NCBI GenBank assembly: GCA_005402585.1
Contig: BIFP01000008.1
Span: 248,001 to 312,000, forward strand
Source: Micromonosporaceae bacterium KJ-029
GTDB taxonomy: Bacteria; Actinomycetota; Actinomycetes; Mycobacteriales; Micromonosporaceae
Direction: 5' to 3'
Length of the DNA: 64,000 bases
Position numbers and translations under genes: made by a program. Of this stretch, positions 58,938-64,000 are shown in pieces. Position 1 is the first letter of the stretch; every line of letters starts with the position of its first letter. The notes beneath the pieces are model-generated. The model saw only the letters and a program-made list of their open reading frames with translations, was not told the DNA's origin and did not search any database.

Positions 58938-60053
58938 ATGAGCAACCAGCCCGGCGGGCAGACCGCCGCGCAGTCCGACCGGCCGGAGACCGGCGACCCG
59001 GTTGACCGGACGACCACCGCCCCCGACACGCCCGGCGACGACGGGACACCCGACCCGAACCCGGCGAGCGCCGACCCGCCGGGCACCGACGAGGCCACGC
59101 CGGCCGAGCAACCGGCGCGCGCCCCGGGCACCCCGGCGCTGGCCCTGCTGGCGGTGGCCTGGCTGGCCGCGATGCTCTGGTCGACCCGGGAGGCGATCAG
59201 CTCGGCCGCCGCCGGCGTCACCGCGGTCAGCCTGTCGGCCTTCGCGCTGCCCGGCGTGATCTCGGCCGCGCTGGTGACCGGCGCCGCAGTGGGACTGGTG
59301 GCCGGCGAGGCGGTCACCCGCCGCCGCGACCGGGCGACCCTGCGATTCGCGGTGGCGGTCGGCGCCGGCCTGCTGGTCGGGCTCGCCGCCGCGCTCGCGA
59401 TCAACCTCAGCTACGCCGACAACACGACCACCCGCACGATCGCCGGTACCACCGCCGCCGCGGCCATCATCGGCGGCGCGCTGGCCGGCGCCCGAAACGG
59501 CGCGGTGGTCGGCGCCGTGGCCTCCGCCGCGCTGGGCACGCTGATCTTCGTGGTGGCCTTCAGCGTGGCCCGGGACCCGCTGTTCGACCTCTTCGGCGCC
59601 GGCGACAGCCAGCAGTCGCTCGTCACCGCGGCCACCTGGGTCTCCCGCACCGAGTCGCTGCTCGCCGGGCTCCTCGCCGGCGGTCTGGCCTTCGGCTACC
59701 TCAGCTGGGCCCGACGGCGGGCCGCCCGCGGCGGCGCCACCGGGCCCGGGCTGCGCTGGCCGGCGTACCTCGTCGCCGGCGCGGGCCCCGGGCTTCTGCT
59801 CCTGCTCGCCGAGGTGATCATCCGGGTCGGCGGACGCTCCCTGATCGACCTGGCCGCGGCGCTGAGCGAGGCGGACGCGGTGGCACAGACCTCACTCGGC
59901 ACCTCACGGGTGGACAACGGCATCTGGGTGCTGTTCGTCGGCGCGCTGACCGCGCTGCTCACCTTCGGCCGCACACTCGCCCCGGCGCCCGACGACGACG
60001 ATCCCGAGCCGGCCCCCGCCGACGACTCGACCACCAGCACCGCCGGCCGCTGA
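58938..60053 (+). CDS. Polytopic membrane protein of unknown function
   Basis: A 371-residue protein. The first 95 residues are hydrophilic and rich in Asp, Pro and Thr (SNQPGGQTAAQSDRPETG...), and about seven hydrophobic segments follow. The region between residues 180 and 240 is rich in Gly and Ala (AGTTAAAAIIGGALAGARNGAVVGAVASAALG). The C-terminal tail is acidic (APDDDDPEPAPADD). AAGGGGAG upstream of ATG 58938 is a good ribosome site. I do not recognise the family. The 299-bp region upstream, between pruA and this gene, must hold both promoters and shows no other gene. Confidence 0.6.
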   Translation: MSNQPGGQTAAQSDRPETGDPVDRTTTAPDTPGDDGTPDPNPASADPPGTDEATPAEQPARAPGTPALALLAVAWLAAMLWSTREAISSAAAGVTAVSLSAFALPGVISAALVTGAAVGLVAGEAVTRRRDRATLRFAVAVGAGLLVGLAAALAINLSYADNTTTRTIAGTTAAAAIIGGALAGARNGAVVGAVASAALGTLIFVVAFSVARDPLFDLFGAGDSQQSLVTAATWVSRTESLLAGLLAGGLAFGYLSWARRRAARGGATGPGLRWPAYLVAGAGPGLLLLLAEVIIRVGGRSLIDLAAALSEADAVAQTSLGTSRVDNGIWVLFVGALTALLTFGRTLAPAPDDDDPEPAPADDSTTSTAGR

Positions 60054-60163
60054 CCAGCACCGCCGGGCCGCTGACCAGGGCCGCCGGCCAGCGGCCCGGC
60101 GTCGCTGGAGCCGGCCTTTGCCGGGACCGGGCGTCCGCCGGGCCAGCGTTTGCTGGGCGGCGG

Positions 60164-60682
60164 TCAGCCCTGGCCGGAGACGGCGCGCAGCAGCGACTCC
60201 AGCTCGCTGGGGTCGTACCACTCCAGCTCGTGGTCCTCGGCACCGTCGACGGTGAACTGGGCGTCCGGGTCACCGGCCAGCGCCTCCACCACCACGTTCG
60301 CGGCGGCGGCGACATCCGGCATGGCCTCCGTGCCGTCCACGTGGATGGCCGCCACGGCGGTGGCCGGCACCGCCTCGCGCAGCTCCACCACGCTGGAACC
60401 CAGTTCCCCGTCACCCCGGCCGAGCGCGGCCGCGGGCAGGTCCGCCGAAACCACCACCCGCCGACGCGGGGCGGCGGGGTCGTGGCGGATCAGTTGCAGG
60501 GCGTCCTGGGCGGCACGGGTGAAGGCGACGTACTCCAGCTCTTCCTCGTCGCCCTCGGCGTACCACTCGCGCAATGCCGGGGTCACGGCGTGCGCCTCCG
60601 CCGCGGCGAGGCCGTGCTCGGGCACCCTGGCCAGCATCGGCACGGTTGCCGGCACGTACACCCGGACCAGCTCGTTGGTCAC
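60164..60682 (-). CDS. DUF6912-like small acidic protein
   Basis: A 172-residue protein: [65 protein letters not shown], then [16 protein letters not shown] and [29 protein letters not shown], ending in [17 protein letters not shown]. This is the pattern of a protein conserved near secA in actinobacteria (DUF6912-type). Its function is unknown. It is divergent from the small HTH gene, separated by 231 bases. Confidence 0.7.
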   Translation of the reverse strand: MTNELVRVYVPATVPMLARVPEHGLAAAEAHAVTPALREWYAEGDEEELEYVAFTRAAQDALQLIRHDPAAPRRRVVVSADLPAAALGRGDGELGSSVVELREAVPATAVAAIHVDGTEAMPDVAAAANVVVEALAGDPDAQFTVDGAEDHELEWYDPSELESLLRAVSGQG

Positions 60683-60875
60683 CGTTGGTCTCCCCCGCTC
60701 CGCTCAGCTCGCCGGCGACGCCGCCGGCCGGGCGCACGCCCACGCCGTACGCCCTGAACGTCATACACCCCGTACCCGCCCTGGTGGAAGTTCCGGCCGC
60801 GACCGGGTGTGTCCGACGCGCGATTCCACCGCACCCCGGCTGGGCCGGGGATTACGCCGTGAGCGGCCGACAATG

Positions 60876-60893
60876 GCAAACTTAAGCAAACGA
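60876..60893 (+). promoter_or_regulatory. Paired GCAAAC repeats upstream of the HTH gene
   Basis: GCAAAC at 60876-60881 and again at 60886-60891 are exactly ten bases apart, on the same face of the helix. The second is in TAAGCAAACGA. The same arrangement occurs upstream of the next gene (61207-61222). The small HTH protein encoded 21 bases downstream is the likely binder. Confidence 0.65.
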
Positions 60894-60913
60894 CGTCAAC
60901 CCGGGGAGTTCTC

Positions 60914-61141
60914 GTGGAGCCGAGGTTCCTGCTCCTGTCCGACGTGGCCACCGAGCTGAACGTGTCGGACTCGCAGGTCTACCACATGGTGCGCAGCGGC
61001 GAACTACCCGCGATCAAGATTGGTGGGCGCGGGCAGTGGCGCGTGGAGCGCGCCCGACTGGAGGAGTACATCCAGCGCAAGTACGCCGAAACCGCCGAGT
61101 GGGTACGCACCAACCCGCTGGCCGAACGCGACTCCGAGTAG
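60914..61141 (+). CDS. Small excisionase/BldC-like helix-turn-helix regulator
   Basis: A 75-residue protein of the HTH_17/MerR-like type: FLLLSDVATELNVSDSQVYHMVRSGELPAIKIGGRGQWRVERARLEEYIQRKYAETAEWV. The winged helix with GGRGQWRVER is typical of excisionase-like factors, a group that includes BldC. Such proteins bind direct repeats in a head-to-tail array. GGGGAG is seven bases before the GTG at 60914. The gene lies between a DUF6912-like gene and the Rv3235-family gene, near secA, as in many actinobacteria. It is likely a regulator of itself and the next gene through the GCAAAC repeats. Confidence 0.88.
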   Translation: MEPRFLLLSDVATELNVSDSQVYHMVRSGELPAIKIGGRGQWRVERARLEEYIQRKYAETAEWVRTNPLAERDSE

Positions 61142-61206
61142 CCGTACGACCTCACCCAGCCATTGACCGGAGCCTTTGCCATGCCCGAGAATGGGCTTCA
61201 TCGTAA

Positions 61207-61222
61207 GCAAACGAAGGCAAAC
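61207..61222 (+). promoter_or_regulatory. Paired GCAAAC repeats upstream of the Rv3235-family gene
   Basis: GCAAAC at 61207-61212 and 61217-61222, again exactly ten bases apart, with TAAGCAAACGA identical to the sequence before the HTH gene. It lies 39 bases upstream of the ATG at 61261. Confidence 0.65.
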
Positions 61223-61260
61223 GCAAGCTTTCCGGTGAGCATGCAGTGAGGGGCAGCGCA

Positions 61261-61938
61261 ATGACCGACCCCCGGCGACCCGGGCCGACCCGTCCACCGG
61301 TGCGGCTACGGCCCGCGCCCGCGTTCGACCCGCCCTTCCTGGACGAGGGCGCGACCGGCTGGCCCGGTCCGAGCGACGGTCAGCTCGCCCTCGACCTGTT
61401 CGCCGCCCAGCGCTGGCCCGCCCGACGCGAGCCCGACCGGCCGCCCACCCGACGCGGCACCGTCGTGCGCGGCGCCGGGTCGGTCTCGCCGAGCGCGCCG
61501 GTGTCGAGCGACCCCGGTGCGCGCACCCACCCGACACCATCCGGGCCGGGCCACGACCCAGCCCGGCGGCTACCCCCCGATGCCCTGACCACGGCCACTC
61601 CGGCGGCCACCCGCGTCGCCCACCGCTTCGTCGCCGCCTGTTTGGAGGTGTTCAACGGTTTCCGGCCGCCGGCGCAGCTCCGGCGCCAGCTCGACCCGGC
61701 CCGGTGTGCGCAACTGCTGCCCGAGCTGGCCCGGGCCACCGCCCGCAGTAGCCCGTCGCGGCGCCGCTCGCCCCGACCGGGCCTGCGGCTGCGCCGGCTC
61801 CGGGTCTGCGAACCCCGCCCCGCCGCCATCGAGGTTGCCGCGGTGCTCGTCGGGGCCGCCGGCAGCACCTGGGCGATGGCACTGCGCCTGGAACACCGAC
61901 GCGGCAACTGGCTCTGCACCGACCTCCGCGTCCTCTGA
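61261..61938 (+). CDS. Rv3235-family protein
   Basis: A 225-residue protein. The first 115 residues are a Pro/Arg/Thr-rich, probably disordered region. The C-terminal domain has VAHRFVAACLEVFNGFRPPAQLRRQLDPARCAQLLPELARA and LRVCEPRPAAIEVAAVLVGAAGSTWAMALRLEHRRGNWLCTDLRVL. These are the two conserved blocks of the Rv3235 family, whose gene lies near secA1 in mycobacteria. Its function is unknown; a link to Sec function is only suggested by location. GAGGGGCAGCGCA precedes the ATG. A hairpin terminator follows. Confidence 0.85.
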   Translation: MTDPRRPGPTRPPVRLRPAPAFDPPFLDEGATGWPGPSDGQLALDLFAAQRWPARREPDRPPTRRGTVVRGAGSVSPSAPVSSDPGARTHPTPSGPGHDPARRLPPDALTTATPAATRVAHRFVAACLEVFNGFRPPAQLRRQLDPARCAQLLPELARATARSSPSRRRSPRPGLRLRRLRVCEPRPAAIEVAAVLVGAAGSTWAMALRLEHRRGNWLCTDLRVL

Positions 61939-62010
61939 GAGACTGTCGTGGGAGACAGTGGACCTCGCCGGCAGGCCGTGCCGTGGTTCGCGGCGCCGCC
62001 CGGACGCGGC

Positions 62011-62039
62011 GGAGCCGTGGTCACCGGGACCACGGCTCC
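62011..62039. terminator. Bidirectional terminator
   Basis: GGAGCCGTGGTC (62011-62022) and GACCACGGCTCC (62028-62039) pair perfectly over a 5-base loop. It lies between the convergent Rv3235-family and secA genes and can end both transcripts. Confidence 0.85.
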
Positions 62040-62081
62040 GTCCGACTGTCACGCGGGCTCAAGCAGCCCGCACCCTAGGGC

Positions 62082-64000
62082 CTAGCTGGCCGAGGTGCCG
62101 CCAGGGGCGCCGTGGCAGCGCTTGTACTTGCGGCCCGAGCCGCAGGGGCACGGCGCGTTACGGGACGGGCCGTTGCTGGCGCTCGCCTGCCCCGACGCCG
62201 CCGCCTGGCGGGCCGTGCTGGACGCGACCCCCGAGCCACGCACGCCGTTGGCCGGGCGCTGGGGCGCCGTCGGGGCCGTCCGGCCCGGGGCCGCCGGGCC
62301 CGCCGGCGCCGGGCCGCCGATGCCGAGCGCTGGGGCCCGCTGGTCGTCACGCTGTACGGCGACCGCACCGGCGCCCGCCTCGCCGTCGATGGTCGGCGCG
62401 GAATACTGCAACCCCTGCTGCTGCGGCGCCCGGCCCAGGCCCTTGGCCCGGATCTCCACCGGCTTGTCCAGCAGCTGGACCTCCTCCGCCTCGGGCTCCG
62501 GCTCGTTGACCTGAACCTCGAGGTTGTAGAGGAAGCCGACCGTCTCCTCCTTGATGCCCTCCATCATGGTGGTGAACATGGCGAAGCCCTCGCGCTGGTA
62601 CTCCACCACCGGGTCACGCTGGGCGTACGCCCGCAGCGTGATGCCCTCCTGGAGGTAGTCCATCTCGTAGAGGTGCTCACGCCACTTGCGGTCGATCACC
62701 TGGAGCAGCACCATCCGCTCCAGCTGCCGGGTGCCCTCGGTGCCGAGCTGCTCCTCACGCCGGTCGTACGCGGCGTTCGCGTCCTCCTTGAGCTGGGCGA
62801 CCAGGAAGTCGGCGTCGATGCTGGCGCGCGACCCGCCGGCCTCCTCCTCCAGGTCCTCCACGGTGACGCCCACCGGGTAGAGCTGCTTGAGGTTGGACCA
62901 CAGCTGGTCGAGATCCCAGTCCTCGGCGTAGCCCTCGGTGGTGGCCCCCCGCACGTACGCCTCGACAACGTCGTCGATCATGTTGCGGACCTGGTCGGAG
63001 AGGTCCTCGCCGTTGAGTACGCGCAGCCGCTCGGCGTAGATCACCTGGCGCTGCTTGTTCATGACCTCGTCGTACTTGAGGACGTTCTTGCGGATCTCGG
63101 CGTTCTGCCCCTCGATCTGGGCCTGCGCGCTCTTGATCTGGCGGGTGACCATCTTCGACTCGATGGGCACGTCCTCCGGGATGTTGAAGCGCTCCATCAC
63201 CGCCTCGACCGCGCCCGAGCGGAACCGCTTCATCAGCTCGTCCTGGAGGGACAGGTAGAACCGCGACTCGCCCGGGTCACCCTGCCGGCCGGAGCGGCCC
63301 CGCAGCTGGTTGTCGATCCGCCGGGACTCGTGCCGCTCGGTGCCCAGCACGTAGAGCCCACCGGCGGCGGCCACCTCGTCGGCCTCGACGTCGCAGGCCT
63401 GCTTCCAGTTCGGCAGGACCTCCTCCATCGCCTTCTCGTACTCCTCGGCGTTCTCCGCCGGGTCGAGGCCGCGCTGGCGCAGCTCGCTGGCGGCGAGGAA
63501 CTCGGGGTTACCGCCGAGCAGGATGTCGGTGCCTCGGCCGGCCATGTTGGTGGCCACCGTGACCGCGCCCTTACGACCGGCCTGGGCGACGATCTCCGCC
63601 TCCCGGGCGTGGAACTTCGCGTTCAGCACCGAGTGCGGGATGCCGCGGCGGCGCAGCAGCTGGGACAGGATCTCGGAGTTCTCCACCGAGACGGTGCCGA
63701 CCAGCACCGGCTGCCCGGCCTGGTGCCGCTCGGCGATGTCCTCGACCACCGCGTTGAACTTGGCCTTCTCGGTCTTGTAGATGACGTCGGGCCGGTCCTG
63801 CCGGACCATCGGCCGGTGGGTCGGGATGGTCACCACGCCGACCTTGTAGACCTTGTTGAACTCGCCCGCCTCGGTCTGGGCGGTACCGGTCATGCCGGAG
63901 AGCTTGTCGTAGAGGCGGAAGTAGTTCTGCAGGGTGATGGTGGCCAGAGTCTGGTTCTCCTGCTTGATCTCCACCCCCTCCTTGGCCTCGATCGCCTGGT
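62082..64000 (-). CDS. secA: Preprotein translocase ATPase SecA, 5' part outside the window
   Basis: The visible 639 codons are the C-terminal part of Sec[44 protein letters not shown] in nucleotide-binding domain 1/2, [66 protein letters not shown] (domain 2), the helical scaffold and wing, and at the end a Cys-rich SEC-C motif, [17 protein letters not shown], which binds zinc and SecB-like or ribosomal partners. The start lies to the right of the window; the frame is open to base 64000. A Pro/Ala/Gln-rich linker of about 60 residues precedes the SEC-C motif. SecA drives export through SecYEG. It is convergent with the Rv3235-family gene. Confidence 0.98.
   Translation of the reverse strand, partial: QAIEAKEGVEIKQENQTLATITLQNYFRLYDKLSGMTGTAQTEAGEFNKVYKVGVVTIPTHRPMVRQDRPDVIYKTEKAKFNAVVEDIAERHQAGQPVLVGTVSVENSEILSQLLRRRGIPHSVLNAKFHAREAEIVAQAGRKGAVTVATNMAGRGTDILLGGNPEFLAASELRQRGLDPAENAEEYEKAMEEVLPNWKQACDVEADEVAAAGGLYVLGTERHESRRIDNQLRGRSGRQGDPGESRFYLSLQDELMKRFRSGAVEAVMERFNIPEDVPIESKMVTRQIKSAQAQIEGQNAEIRKNVLKYDEVMNKQRQVIYAERLRVLNGEDLSDQVRNMIDDVVEAYVRGATTEGYAEDWDLDQLWSNLKQLYPVGVTVEDLEEEAGGSRASIDADFLVAQLKEDANAAYDRREEQLGTEGTRQLERMVLLQVIDRKWREHLYEMDYLQEGITLRAYAQRDPVVEYQREGFAMFTTMMEGIKEETVGFLYNLEVQVNEPEPEAEEVQLLDKPVEIRAKGLGRAPQQQGLQYSAPTIDGEAGAGAVAVQRDDQRAPALGIGGPAPAGPAAPGRTAPTAPQRPANGVRGSGVASSTARQAAASGQASASNGPSRNAPCPCGSGRKYKRCHGAPGGTSAS

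Overview
The window is about 72% G+C DNA with GTG/ATG starts, few strong Shine-Dalgarno sites, many apparent leaderless promoters and a gene order typical of filamentous Actinobacteria. The core block secA / Rv3235-like / small HTH regulator / prfB / ftsE / ftsX / smpB / ssrA, an F420-type nitroreductase, a SapA-like spore-associated protein, tuberculostearate-type lipid genes and dispersed GGGGCCCC-centred repeats after stop codons together suggest a Micromonospora or close relative (Micromonosporaceae). This is inference from gene content; no rRNA is present.

Layout. 1-9.2 kb: a truncated thymidylate-kinase-like gene overlapping a CYTH gene, a SapA-like secreted protein, a secreted zinc metallopeptidase, a deazaflavin-type nitroreductase, a HigBA-type toxin-antitoxin pair with a palindromic operator over its start codon, two tandem paralogous membrane proteins with duplicated upstream regions, and a divergent MFS/MarR pair. 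9.4-16.3 kb: an ECF42-type sigma factor with its DGPF (YCII) partner and a truncated DUF998 gene, a second ECF sigma factor with a membrane partner, a VOC protein, an ABM monooxygenase and a TipA-like regulator. 16.3-23.1 kb: a GGDEF-EAL protein, a two-gene operon with an Fe-S RecB/Cas4-like nuclease and a large unknown protein (the best candidate here for an undescribed system), and a drug exporter. 23.3-31.3 kb: an ArsR/SRPBCC operon with a perfect operator palindrome, a methyltransferase/flavoprotein pair (TmsB/TmsA type, 10-methyl fatty acids), an MFS gene and a GlxA-type regulator. 31.3-41.8 kb: a VWA/MoxR-ATPase pair whose ATPase gene carries a dispersed repeat in frame, TetR and GNAT genes around an operator, a two-component system and two divergent aldo/keto reductases.

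41.8-47.65 kb looks like a decayed island next to tRNA-Ala(GGC): about 1.4 kb holds fragments of a V8-like protease, a DUF1801 gene and a VapBC pair, followed by an intact LuxR-family ATPase regulator and a secreted protein with an EF-hand-like loop. 47.7-64 kb is mostly conserved core: YqgE, MTA phosphorylase, a benzoylformate-decarboxylase-like enzyme, a lipoprotein, tmRNA and SmpB (trans-translation), FtsX/FtsE (divisome), RF2, PadR, PruA, a polytopic membrane protein, a DUF6912-like protein, a small HTH regulator with phased direct repeats, an Rv3235-family protein, and the 3' part of secA running off the right edge.

Main themes: (1) a repeat family placed directly after stop codons, with one copy translated inside a gene; (2) frequent leaderless starts with a -10 box 6-8 bases before the start codon; (3) several clear regulator/operator pairs; (4) a compact graveyard of gene fragments beside a tRNA gene.
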